DNA of 64,000 nucleotides from Bretschneidera sinensis (Eukaryota > Streptophyta > Magnoliopsida > Brassicales > Akaniaceae), in NCBI GenBank assembly GCA_023935145.1, contig CM043699.1, positions 67,558,638 to 67,622,637 on the forward strand, given 5' to 3'. The position numbers and the translations under genes were made by a program. The notes beneath the pieces are model-generated. The model worked only from the letters and a program-made list of their open reading frames with translations. It did no database searches and was not told the origin of the DNA. Numbering within the stretch: position 1 is the first letter of the stretch; each line of letters opens with the position of its first letter. Below are positions 9,548 through 20,916 of the stretch, in pieces.

Positions 9548-12500
9548 ATATTAGTACGTGGTTGGTTGGTTGGTGAGAATGTTGAAGGGTGAACGATTAG
9601 AAAGGTTTTCTTTCTTGAGTAGTTTTAATTCACTTGAAAGTTTTACACTGATTTTTAGCAAATTAATAAATGAACTATGTTGAATTATGTATGATTATTC
9701 CATTGAATGATTCTCTTTCATGTTATTTATGCTAAAGTGCTTATGATTTGTAATTGCGTGAATGCTATGTAATGTTTGAGTTAAGAAGTAGTTACTGTAG
9801 AGATTGCGAAATTGAAAATAGAGGAAATCTGGAGTAGTGGGTACGTCCATGTGTATATTTGGGTGATGAGTATGCAAAAAGGGTAGTTAACTTGATTTTG
9901 GGCTTGGGGTATTCAAAAAAATTATAAGTAGTGATTATCTACTAGAAAGTGTAGGGAAGTTCAAGAGTTGAGAGTTTAATTGATTCATAGAAATTGTAGG
10001 CATCTTATTATAAAAAGTAGATTTGAGAAGGATGATTAGTATACTAGTAGGGGTATAGATGAATTAAAGAGGACAAAGGAGTAAGATTAAATTATTGGAT
10101 AAGTGGTTAGTGCATGGAATAAGGTGTAGTAGGGAGTGAGTGACGTAAAGACGAGAAGGACAATTAAGTACAGTAATGATGGTGTTAGATAAACCACAAG
10201 CAAATTTTTACGGTAGTTTGAAATTTTAAGAAAGATAGAAAGAGAAGTATTTTGGAAAGTAGAAATTGTTATATGAGAAATTTAATGCAAGGAGATGGTG
10301 GATCTTGTTTACAGAATAAAGAATGAACAACTAAATAGTTGATGCTAGTTGAGTGGGCTTAAAAGTCTTACCTTACTTGGAAAGAAAAAATTTGAGGAAA
10401 GCTAGTTTGAATCTAGTGAGAGATATGTGATGATGAACCAAGATGGTTAAAGCACTCTTTGATCTAGAGATGGAGGATAACTCGTTTAGATGTGGTTGAG
10501 GTATTAGAAAGCTTGAGGACTAGAGAAAGTACAATAGATATTTTTAGTAAAGGAGATTGCTATCAAATCAAACGTACTTTTGAGATGTAATAAAGGAGGA
10601 GAAATTCAAGAGGGAAGTTATAATTTAAGAGCTAACGAAGTTCGGAGTACCTTAGGAAGCATTAAATAGTGTTGGGAGAAATATTTAGTAAAAGAGATAG
10701 TTAAAAGATTAGAAGTTATTAAATGTTGTGATTTTATGAAGAATTGTACAAGACTGCTGTGAATACTAAGTGGTATATTTGAAGGCTATAAATTATAGTG
10801 ATTTTACGATGAATGTTGGATTTAGACATATGTCGTGTGTCTAGGCATAAGAATCGACAAAGAAAAGTGTGGAAGTTAGGTAATAAATGATCTTTCTAAA
10901 AGATTTGATTTCTTAAACGAACTAGGACGAGAAATGAGAAAAGAAGAGAGTTGAAGGTGTGGTTAAGTTAAGAAATAAATTTGAGTGTGTAAAGGTTTTT
11001 TAGAAAGGTAGAGGTGGAATAAAAAGACACAGATAGTATAGTTCAGTAAGCTAAACGATAAGAGATTAAGTGAGAAAAAAGGAAACTTGCGCTACCACCT
11101 AGTTGTTGTAAAAATAGGAGATATTTGAGTTTGAGATAGGTGAGGAAAACTATTGGATGCTTTGTATTGGATTTTGTTACTAGAATTAAAAGGAAATGGA
11201 GTAACTCAGCGAGATTAATGATTATGTTGTCAAGAAGTTAAGAGTATTAGACTTGATAAAAAAATTATGGATTTGTGTTTGATTGATATTTCAGTTGGAA
11301 TTTTCTATGAAGTATAATTTTAAAAAATATTAACTAATGTTAATATTGGAGATTGGATAGTTAAAAAGATGAGATAGGGGAGTGATAAAAGTCCAAGTTT
11401 TAAGATAAAATTCTAAGTATGAACTGAGATACTTAAGGTATGATTAAGTAGAAGGTTAGATTTAGAGGAAGGTGTTTGTTTGGGAAGTGGAAGTGAGTTT
11501 TAGTTAATGTAAAGACTAATAGTTATAAGGTCAATGTGTGGAGACACTCTTAGAATTTCTTGAGGTGGAGAGCTTCCTAAGCAAGAGGATTAATGATTGG
11601 GTGTGAGTTGCAAAGTCTGTATTTAAGAAGTTATATGAAAGAACGGAAATGTTCTAAGAGAATAATAAATTGGGGAGTGTAAGTAAAGATTAAGGACAAA
11701 ATAGATAATTTATTATTGAAGGAAACTAAGTGATGAAGTGGGAAAAGAGACTTGAAAATGGAATTGTTAACTGTAGATAAAATCGACTGATTCGTGAAAT
11801 GTTCAAGTGATGTTATGAAATGGTTTACGATGTGTCCTTGGTTGTTAAGGAGATACTAGTAAATTTGGAGATGTAATGGGAAATAAAGTACTTAACTGTT
11901 ACTACTGGTGAATTATACAAGATTATATGTTAATGTACCCTAGTGAAGAAAAGGGATGAAGTAGAGTCTACTAAAGCTAATAAGAGGAAAACCTGGGTTA
12001 GGACTAAGAAACTCACTAAGTTAATAATTGAGCCATTTGTTGAGGGATGCTAGAAGTTCTTGTGAATGATTAAGAAGTTGATTTGTAATCAATTATTTTC
12101 TTTTCTATTGAAGAACTTGGTAATGTGAAATGAATGAGCTAAGAAGATGATTAAAGAACTAAGTAGGATTGAGTAAGAAATTGTATAATGTTGTTGATAA
12201 AACCTAAATGTTGTATAACTTTTATTGGGAAAGAAATGACTGAAGGATTAGAGAAAATGGTAAGTTGGTAAGTGACCTTGTGAAGAGACATCTTGGGAGA
12301 GACGCACAATTTAAAAGTTGTACCACATTTATGACCCTTAAAGTGTAAAGAAGAGGTAAATTTTTTTTTTTTGAAGCCAAAAAAAGATATAAAAAGTAAG
12401 CAGTGTTAAGAAGTACTTTGTTTTAGAACGTTTGGTTTGAGGGACTAATAAGAAGAATCGATTGGAGGAGAATGTAATGATTTATAAGGATGAATAATTG

Positions 12501-12772
12501 ATAGAAGGGCGAGCACTGCTTAATAAGTAAAAAGGAGTTTCTAGTAAAATGGAACGAAATTTATTAAAAATAATGAGTTGGATCACTCTAGTAATTAATA
12601 GTTGGTTGGTATCGATAAATAAAAAGTTTAACTTTGTTTTGATGAAATTTTTTTTTCAAAAGTGAAATATTTTAGGAACATATTTGAGAAGGTGAGAAAG
12701 ACTTACGAAAGTGTTATTTCTTATGTACTTTGAACCCTAGTTGAGGATGAAATTTTTATTAGTAGGGGAGAA
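9236..12772 (+). mobile_element. Decayed interior of family D gypsy element
   Basis: About 3.5 kb without a usable reading frame. A faint integrase trace may survive around 11160-11220, where TTGGATTTTGTTACT resembles the start of the chromovirus integrase core motif (W-D-F-V-T). At the end, AGTAGGGGAGAA (12761-12772) is a good polypurine tract directly before the 3' LTR. The strand is remarkably poor in C: in 10021-10140 I count 3 C against 39 G. The same sequence recurs inverted at 15256-16425. A (TA)n tract lies at 9507-9542. Family assignment to Ty3/gypsy is an inference from the tract, the LTR form and the faint motif. Confidence 0.55.
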
Positions 12773-15255
12773 TTATAGAGTCCAGTAATTTAATTGGAAT
12801 ATTTTTAAATCATAAGATTTCACTTTGACACATAAATAGTGTGTTGTTCAGGTTTGACTTATAATTATTTCGTAGTTGCATTTGTGAAATTTGGAAACAT
12901 ATATAAAATAAGATTTGAGCAATAAAAATATGTCTTTGGGGATTTCTGAAAAATTTTAAAGCCTTGTAGGGTAGTTTGTGAAAGAGGTGCAAATTAGAAG
13001 GATGATGGAGTAATAAATGGAAAGTTTGTCTATAAAAAGGGTAGTGCGAGAGAGAGAGACCAGCAAGTGCTAGAACTTCCTACAAAGAGGGAGATCGAGA
13101 GAGAGAAAGAAAACGAGGGGAAAGAGAAAAGAAGGGATAAAGGGGGAAGAAGAAGAGAAGAGAAAGATGGAGATTTCTTGCAAAAGTTTAAGGTAAATCT
13201 TGTTCTTCTTACTCTTAAAGCATTAAGTTAGTTTATTAAACTAGAAATTTGAGTTTTTAGAAGTTTGATTTGAAAAGTTTGCTTAAGAAGAACTTGGGAA
13301 AAGAGTTGTTTCCAAGGAAAATGGGTTTGTGTTAGGTTTATAAGTTTGATGTGTTGTAACATGAAATTTTGGTTTGGGTAGCGTAAAATATTTGATTTAA
13401 AACCTTTGGGAACTTGTGTTTTGAATGATTTGGAAGTCCCGTGAGAGATGAGAGGTTTACTTTGAAGAAAATGATGTTTTTAGGCACAATTTTTCAAAGA
13501 TCTGAACTAGACAATCGACTGTCCCGAGTGCACAGTCGATTGTGTGGCCATATGGGTTAAAGGACAATCAACTATCAATTGTGCAAGCTTTTGGGAAGAT
13601 TACAATTGATTGCTCAAAATGGACAGTCGATTGTCTGAGCCCTTGAACCTGTTTTTCAGCCTTGTTTTCGAAAATAAGTCACTTTTGTCAAAACTTTTTA
13701 ATCCTAGACTTTTCTCAAAGTACTATGAGCTTGATTACACGATAAAGAATTTGAAGTAAAGGTTTTGAAAAGATTTCTTTTGTTTCACTATAATGAACTC
13801 TATGATTTGGTTGGGTTCTCAATTTAGTTGTATACATCATGGGTGGTTATGGTAAGTGTGTATATATATATATATATATTTGTTAGGTGTGGTTGAATGG
13901 AAAACACAAAGGCTAGGAAGTAATCTGTGGTTAGATCTTGACACCATAGGTGAGTTTCACCTTACTTTTAGTAAGTGTAGTAATTTGTATATTAGAAATG
14001 AAAAGTTAAAAGTGTATAAATAATGAAGGATTATAGAAATATGAATAAAGGTGATTTAAAGAATTATATATAATAATATATGGTTGTCCTTTGAAGAAAT
14101 GTTGTGATATGATTGATTGATAAATCTTATATTTGAGAAACTGTTGATTTGTTTAATGATGTGTTTCTTTTACGGATACAGTGAATGATTACTTGTGTTG
14201 AGAATTGGTTGTGCTATGAATGAATTTCATATGGCATACTTTCTTAATGATGATGTGAAGCGAGTGAAGTGAAATATGAGGGTAGGCTCCACCCAAGAGG
14301 GGTAAAAGGGGACCGAGGAAATATTGGAATGGTAGGACCCCGCTCGGAATGGGTGTAAGGGATCCAATGATTTATGATGTGATGATTTGATGTACTGGTA
14401 CGTGAGGAAATGTCCCCGTTGATTTATGATTTTCCAAATGAGGGACATTATGATCAGATTAGTCCAATAAGGGGCAATGATATGAAATGAAATGATTTGA
14501 GACACGATTATGTATTATATTGCATAGTATTGCCTTTCACTAATTCATTGTGTTGTATTTGGCCCATTAAGGGCATGTGATTGAAATTGTTCCAGTGAAA
14601 GGCATGAAATGTTGATTGTGGTGGATTGAAAAATATTGTGTGGATGAGATATGGACTACGAATTATATGATTAATTAAGAATGTTAGTGTTGTTGTGATG
14701 TTTGTTCGTTGGCGATAAGTAAATAGAAATGTACATAAAAGTCTTATTATACGTATACTCATGAAAGTAAACCATATGACAAGGTTTTTAACTAAAGAAT
14801 TAAATTCTCAATTGAATCAATTACTCTTAGTAATGTGATTTCTCACTGAGCTTTTTAGCTCACCACTTTCTTTTACTAACCTTTTAGGAAAGTATCAGAA
14901 GGTGTGTACTTGAAGTTGAAAAGAGACCTTAGTAAGGTCCTTGTCAAAGGCATCCTCGCCTCTTAAGTCCCATTGGGAGTTTAAATTTTTGTCTTAGTTT
15001 AGAAATTGTAAAAGTGTAAAAGTTAGGGGTAATTGAGATGGTTTCCTTTTTACCAGTGTCTATTTTTGTAAAACCTTAAGAACCAATTTGTTGTATCAAG
15101 AAGCCTCTTGTAGTTTTGTATCAATTTAGTTTGATTAGAAAAAGATTGTTGTTTGAATTTCATGTTTTGTTTAGTGGTATCTTGGGTCAAGGTGCTCAGA
15201 GCTAAAAGGTAATAGAGTCGTCTTGAGTAAGGCCCACTCGGGACGGATCCTTACA
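12773..15255 (+). repeat. 3' LTR of family D gypsy element
   Basis: About 2.48 kb, following a polypurine tract and ending GATCCTTACA. It aligns with 1439-2480 plus 8047-9232 once copia-1 is removed. A TATA box (TATAAAAAGG, 13031-13040) is followed by a GA-rich leader. Imperfect palindromes of the form ACAATCGACTGT lie at 13511-13640. The small minus-strand frames at 14227-14505 and 14508-14762 look like chance. Confidence 0.75.
13031..13040 (+). promoter_or_regulatory. TATA box of family D LTR
   Basis: TATAAAAAGG lies about 260 bp into the LTR and is followed by a GA-rich leader starting GCGAGAGAGAGA, a usual U3/R arrangement. The equivalent region of the 5' LTR is missing. Confidence 0.6.
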
Positions 15256-16425
15256 ATTAGTCTCTCTTTAATCAAAAACAAAAATTTACTAATCTATTTA
15301 ACTGTATGACTTAGGTATTAGATGAACCAGTTATTCTCATTTGCATTTAACAAACTCCGTTTTACAAGTCTCTTCTCTAACTTTGTTACTCATAATTGTT
15401 CTTTAAATATAATTTATTTAATTTATCTTCAGTCTCCAATTGATCGTTTCAATGATTTTATCCACATAAAACATTTCTTTTGTTATTGGTTATATCTCAA
15501 GGTTAGCATTCTTCCACGATAATCCAACTCCTTTACATACTTTCCTAGATCGAATCTTCTACTTATTTCTCGTGTTATATACTCTATGCTTCACCTTAGA
15601 TCAGTATTGCTCTTATTTAGAAAAATCTCAAAAGTACACCTTAGATAACTCCCCACCCTAATAATTTCTAGGAATACTTCTATATATTATCTTTGTAGCT
15701 ATCATAGTTCTATATTAATTATATCTTACTTCAATTTCTTAAACGAATAATTTTCCTAACTCTCAACCTTCTGTTCGCTCGTTCACGCAGCATCTCATTT
15801 CATATTCAATCTTTTCTTCTAAAACTTGGACCTTTGACATTTTTATTCCTTTTAACCATTTAATATATAACATTACTAATAGCCTCACTAAATTCAAGAC
15901 TACAATTTATGGTTGATTTCCAACTAAACATCAATCAACATTAACCGCCAGTTCTCAGATTTAATCTAATATACTGTCAAATTTTTATTTTGTTACCTAA
16001 TTTATTATTCTTACCGAATTAATCTGCTTTCTTTGATCCTAGCAACAATATCCATGACTTGATAATTTACTAGTCTTTCTCAAAACTCATTTATCTCCCC
16101 CTTTTTTGTAACAACTAGGTGTAGCATAGACCCCTTACTTCTTACTTTAACTTTTATCATTTAGTTCACTCTTCATTTCTATATTCCACCTCTATCTTCC
16201 TAACAAACTTTAAGCACTCGAATTTCTCTCTTTACTCAACTATGTGTCATCTCCTTTTCTTCTATTGTTTCTCTTTAAAGTTTGATTTTTTTTTTAAAAA
16301 AAATCAAATTTTCTAAAAAATTCATTTACCACCTAACTTCCACACTTTCCTTTGCCAAAACTTATATCTACCCTCATGCTGTACGTCGAAATCCAACAAT
16401 TCCCATTAAATTCACTATAATTAAT
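15256..16425 (-). mobile_element. Inverted fragment of family D interior
   Basis: The minus strand of this piece aligns with plus-strand 10790 to about 11950. Shared stretches include AAGTGTGGAAGTTAGG, ACACCTAGTTGTT (ACCACCTAGTTGTT in the other copy), GTCCAAGTTTTA and the GGATATTGTTGCTAGG block. It is correspondingly poor in G on the plus strand (16141-16260: 33 C, 5 G by hand count). The left edge abuts the 3' LTR of the neighbouring copy and the right edge is cut by copia-2. There is no usable frame. Confidence 0.75.
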
Positions 16426-17333
16426 TGTTGGTGTTTGTCTAAGGTTTAAACATGGTTTGAAAAGGTTCTTCATAAGACCTTGGCGCCTCAGCACACAAAG
16501 TGTGCGCCTAAGTGCACAGCAAGTCAAGAAGAGTGCAGCATCAGGTCAAGCCGCGACCCAGCCTTTCCACGTCGTGGTGCCTAGCATGGAGGAAGCCTGG
16601 AGGAGGTGTGCACTGTGGCTCAGCCTCCCCCAGGCCATGAAGCCCAGAGAGTGATGCATGTGTGCCCTGGCTTGAGCCGTGGCCTGCCTTTTTCTGGACC
16701 GCAGCGCCAGGCACACTGAGACTAGTTTCTTCAGCCTTTTGAGAGGTGCATGGATGCATAAACAAAATGCACAGGATCACTAAGGATTGATGAAGGGCTA
16801 TGATTGAATGGTCCTCAAGATCTAAGGGTGGAGATTGACTTCAAAGATTGGTTCAAGAAGTGGTGCACTATATAAATGGTCACCTAGCTTCAATCTCAAC
16901 ATAATAACACAACAAACACAATTGATCATCATACAAGAGAATTCAAGTGCAAGTGTGCGAGTGCAAAGACACAAAACACAGGAGAGGCACTAGAATAAAT
17001 CTCAAAAGAGAGGCTGGTTATCAAGAGAGAGTAGCATAGATTGGATATAGGGCTTTGTAATAGTTCTTATCACTTTCTTTATTCTCTTCTTTGGTTCTTC
17101 AAGAACTTAGGTTTCTTAGAGAGGTATTGCTGTAACTTGTAAAACTCATTGATTTAGTGCAGAGAGTTCGGAGGAACTCACGGGGACATAGGAACATTGC
17201 CGAACCTCAATAACAATTGCAGTGTTCTTTCTTTCTTTGATTTTTGTTTCTATTTTTGATTCATTACAAGTCATTCTAGACTTAGGTGTTTGGGAGATCA
17301 CCACCTAGGCATCTCTAAGGTGATTTCCCAACT
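16426..17333 (+). repeat. 5' LTR of copia-2
   Basis: Begins TGTTGGTGTTTGTC, like the inverted LTR of copia-4, and ends TTCCCAACT where the family end is TTCCAACA, so the terminal CA is mutated. It contains a GC-rich island (about 16485-16725), a TATA box at 16869 and a block, conserved between copies, around GGAACTCACGGGGACATAGG (about 17171). Frames at 16333-16780 derive from the GC-rich island. Confidence 0.85.
16869..16877 (+). promoter_or_regulatory. TATA box of copia-2 LTR
   Basis: TATATAAAT follows GTGGTGCAC. The same GTGCAC-TATATAAAG arrangement occurs inverted in copia-4 (40462-40470), and in copia-3 (31405-31413) as GTAC-TATATAAAG. Confidence 0.75.
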
Positions 17334-17334
17334 G

Positions 17335-17346
17335 TGGTATCAGAGC
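17335..17346 (+). other. Primer binding site of copia-2
   Basis: TGGTATCAGAGC, complementary to plant initiator tRNA-Met, two bases after the LTR. Confidence 0.92.
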
Positions 17347-17587
17347 CGGAGGAGCTTTGGTGAGAGGGTATCAGAGCTAGAATAGAAGGTATCGAAGTCA
17401 AGACTCTGAGAATCAAAGATCAACTTCTTGGGTGATTCAAGAACAAAGTAAAGATCAAGATCTGATTGTGTTTTTAAGGGTGATTCAAGAATGGTATTGA
17501 GATCAATCTTTGATTGTGTTCTTGAGGTTTAGAAAAAGTTGGAAAGAAATTGTGGGTGCTCCATAAATCTGAGATTTTCTCCGCAAG

Positions 17588-18390
17588 ATGGCTTCAAATT
17601 TCATTGTTGAGAAGTTTGATGGAAAGGGAGACTTTGCCCTTTGGAAGCGGAAGATCAAGGCTGTTCTTATGCAACAGAAGATAGACTTAGCTATTGGAGA
17701 AGATGACGTTTTTTCCAGCAAGTATCATGGAGGACCAGCGAATTGAGTTGAAGAAGATGGCATACAACACCATTTTCTTGCACATATCAGATAGCGTGAC
17801 AAGGGAGTGCGGAGACTCGGAAGATCCAGCTGTCATATGGAAGAAACTAGATGAGCTGTTTCTTACCAAGACTCTCCCTATTAAGATTTATCTTCTTAAA
17901 AGAATATTTGCTTTTAAAATGGATCCTAATAAAGAGTTGTAAGATAATCTTGATGTGTTTAATACACTTGTTCAAGATTTGAATAGCTGTAGCATAACAT
18001 TCCCGGATGAACAATTGGTTGTTATTTTGTTAAATTCTCTTCCTGATTATTTTGATAATTTGATTAATGCTATTGAATATGGAAGAGATACACTAACCAA
18101 GGAAATTGTAATTAATACTATAAGGGCTCATGATTTCAAAACCAAGATGAGGGAAGCATCAAGTGGAGAAGGGCTGTTCGTTAGAGGAAGGCCAGCAACT
18201 CGGAATAGCAGTAGCATTCATGGCAACTACAGGGAGAAATCAAGAGGTAGAGGGCAGAGCCATGGGAGATCTCACTCCAAATCAAGATTTGGAGGAAAGA
18301 GATGCTTCTACTACAACAAGGAGGGCTATTTCAGGAAAGATTGCAAGAAGAAGATGTGGGATGAGAGAGGAAGAAGCTATACCAACAATG
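17588..18390 (+). pseudogene. Copia-2 gag, frameshifted
   Basis: Gag starts at ATG 17588 (MASNFIVEKFDGKGDFALWK). An extra base in the T-run near 17709 shifts the frame, which resumes in the frame open at 17694-17942. TAA at 17940-17942 replaces the CAA of copia-3, after which the frame reopens to 18881. The zinc knuckle at 18303-18344 reads CFYYNKEGYFRKDC: the second Cys and the His of the CCHC motif are both Tyr, so zinc binding is lost. A Gly/Arg-rich stretch precedes it. Confidence 0.85.
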
Positions 18391-18881
18391 GAGAGGCGTC
18401 GGTTGCCAAAAGAGAACAACAAGATGATGTTCTTGTTGTGTGCTTAAATGTGCGCAGGAGGCAAGGCAGCGATAAATGGATTCTGGATTCCGGGTGCACT
18501 TATCATATGTGCCCTCACAAGGATTGGTTCAAGAACTTCAAGGAAATCAATGATGGAAAGATTTTCTTGGGGAATGACACTTCTTGCCAAGTGAGGGGGA
18601 TAGGAGACATCCAATTGAGGATGTTTGATGGAGTCACAAGGCTACTACGGAATGTAAGGTATCTTCCAGATTTGAAAAGGAATTTGATCTCATTGGGGCA
18701 GCTGGATTCCATAGGGTATGCATATAAAGCAGGGAGAGGAAAGATCAAGGTGACCAAGGGATATTTGATAGTGATCAAAGCAGCAATGAAGGATGGTCTC
18801 TATGAGATGATCGGAGATACAGAAATCAAGGATCAAGCAGCAAGCATGATGGCTGAGATTGATAAGGCAGCCCTTTGGTAG
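18391..18881 (+). pseudogene. Copia-2 protease and integrase start
   Basis: Continues the gag frame. The protease motif WILDSGCTYHM is intact (Asp-Ser-Gly). It is followed by GNDTSCQVRGIGDIQLRMF and LPDLKRNLISLG. The frame enters the integrase zinc module and stops at TAG 18879-18881, at the codon that is CAC (first zinc His) in copia-1. Of the four copies this is the only one with a standard protease active site; copia-4 lacks the region. Confidence 0.85.
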
Positions 18882-19600
18882 ACTCACTTGGGACATATGA
18901 GTGCAAAGAGCCTGCAAGTTCTCAGCAAGGATGGTCTACTTGGTGGTGACAAAGTAGAGAAATTGGATTTCTGCAAGTGTTGCATTCTTGGGAAGCAACA
19001 CCAGGTCAACTTCAACACTGGAGTGCACAAGTCTAAGGGGATTCTTGACTACATTCATTCGAACCTTTGGGGACTAGTAAGAACACCAACACAGAAAGGT
19101 AACTTTTACTTTTTGTCTTTAATTGATGATTATTCAAGAAATGTTTATGTTTATTTGCTTAAAAATAAATAAGATGCTTTGAATAAATTTGTGGTGTGAA
19201 AAAAGTTACTGGAGACTCAAACGAGTAGAGTAGTTAAGGCTTTACAAACCAATAATGGCTTAGAATTTTGTGATAAGGATTTTGATAAATTCTGTGAGCT
19301 AAATGGCATTCTAAGACATAGAACGATTGTAAAAACACCTCAGCAAAATGGAGTTGCTGAGAGGATGAACAGAACCCTTATGGAAAAGGTTAGGTGCATG
19401 TTAATTGGGTCTGGTTTACCAAAATATTTTTGGGGGGAAGCTACGTTTGCTGCTGCATATTTGGTTAATAGATCACCCTCTAGAGCTTTAGAGCTCAAGA
19501 CTCCCATGGAGATGTGGAGTGGGAAACCCCTGAGTTGAGTAACCTTAGGACTTTTGGGTGTGCTGCATTTGCACATCAAAAGGATGATAAACTTAACCCA
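18882..19600 (+). pseudogene. Copia-2 integrase with both catalytic Asp lost
   Basis: The sequence reads in one frame through GHMSAKSLQVLSKDG and the Cys pair FCKCCILG to KNK at 19172, with stops after that, and ends in a 1-base loss near 19533. Catalytic positions: first Asp is Asn (HSNLWG, AAC 19062-19064); second Asp is Asn (TNNGLEF, AAT 19251-19253); Glu is kept (QQNGVAE, 19357-19359). The changes fit G-to-A transitions. The C-terminal part continues at 19514-19819 (RTFGCAAFAHQ, FLGYGDG). Confidence 0.85.
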
Positions 19601-20052
19601 AGGTCTAGAAAATGTGTGTTTCTAGGGTATGGTGATGGGGTTAAGGGTTATAGGTTGTGGTCCTTAGAACCAAAAGGAATGAAACTCATAATAAGTAGGG
19701 ATGTTATTTTTAATGAATTGTTATTTCCCTATTTGGAGAAAACTAACCCTGCAGGGCTAGTGAGCAAACCAGTCCAGAATTTGTGGAGCATCGCACCAAG
19801 GAAAATTCAGTTCAGGTAGAGCAAAGAAAGTAAGAGTGTTCAGACCAGATAGAGCCCATTAATGAAAGCCAAGCTCAGGATACTCAAGAGGAGGCTGAAC
19901 GAGAAGGGGATGATGCAGCAAGTCAGAATGACTACCAGCTCACAAGGGACCAGGAAAGGAGGGTGGTCAGACCACCTTTAAGATATGGGTTTGCGGATGC
20001 TAATGTAGCAGCTCCTTATTCAGAAGGAGGGATGGTTAAACCATAAACTTAC
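19601..20052 (+). pseudogene. Copia-2 integrase tail and linker to RT
   Basis: Reads FLGYGDGVKGYRLWS and ISRDVIFNELLFP, then a charged linker with several stops (near 19818, 19851 and 20044). The same linker is found inverted in copia-1 (about 4620-4760) and copia-3 (about 28370-28680). No independent gene is likely. Confidence 0.75.
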
Positions 20053-20900
20053 ATGGAAGCCATGGAATGTAAGGAGTCGTCAAAGTGGCAGCTAGCTATG
20101 GAGGAAGAAATGAATTCTTTGAGGAAGAACAACTCTTGGGAATTGGTGCCCAAACCAGAAAAACATAGAATTATGGATTATAAATGGGTTTACAAGTTCA
20201 AGGAAAGGAACACTCCAGGGGATGAAGTCCAGTATAAAGCTAGGCTGGTGGTGAAGGGGTTCACACAAAGAGAAGGCATAGATTTCACCAAAATATTCTT
20301 ACCGGTTGTGAAGTACAAAACGAATGGATAGTATTGGCAATAGTGGTCTAATTCAATTGGGAAATCGAGCAAATGGATATGAAGGCAACATTCTTACATG
20401 GAGGGCTTGATAAGACCATCTACATGAGGCAACCCAAAGGCTATGAGGAAGGAAGGCATGGAGAGTTGGTGTGCCAATTGAAGAAATCTCTCTATGGCCT
20501 GAAGCAATCACCTCGACAATGGAATAAGAGGTTTGATTCCTTTGTAACTAGTTTGGGTTTCATGAGGAGCTACTATGATTCATGCTTGTACTATAAGGGG
20601 CACAAGGTAGAGGAAATGGTGATCATCCTCATCTATGTTGATGGTTGGGAGTAGCATGGAGAGGATAGAAGAATTGAAGTCTCAACTCAGTTCGGAGTTT
20701 GAGATGAAGGATCTTAGCCATGCACAGAAGATCCTTGGGATGAATATAATCCGAGAAAGGGAGAGAAACAGATTGAAGATTTCTCAGACTTCCTACATAA
20801 AGAAGATGATATCTAAGTTCTCTATGGAAGATAGCAAACCAATGAAGGTTCCTCTTGCTAGTCATTTCAAGTTCTCCAGCAATTAATGTCCGAGATCGGA
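20053..20900 (+). pseudogene. Copia-2 reverse transcriptase, YVDD box deleted
   Basis: RT begins MEAMECKESSKWQLAMEEEM and includes the WVYKFKERN and [13 protein letters not shown] strands and SLYGLKQSPRQWNKRFD. It is broken near 20331 and again at 20643/20644. There, 11 bases present in copia-4 are missing, so the catalytic YVDD reads YVDGWE and stops. A further open piece (20635-20886) carries the connection domain (MKDLSHAQKILGMNIIRE). Confidence 0.88.
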
Positions 20901-20916
20901 GGCAGAGAAGAAGGAA

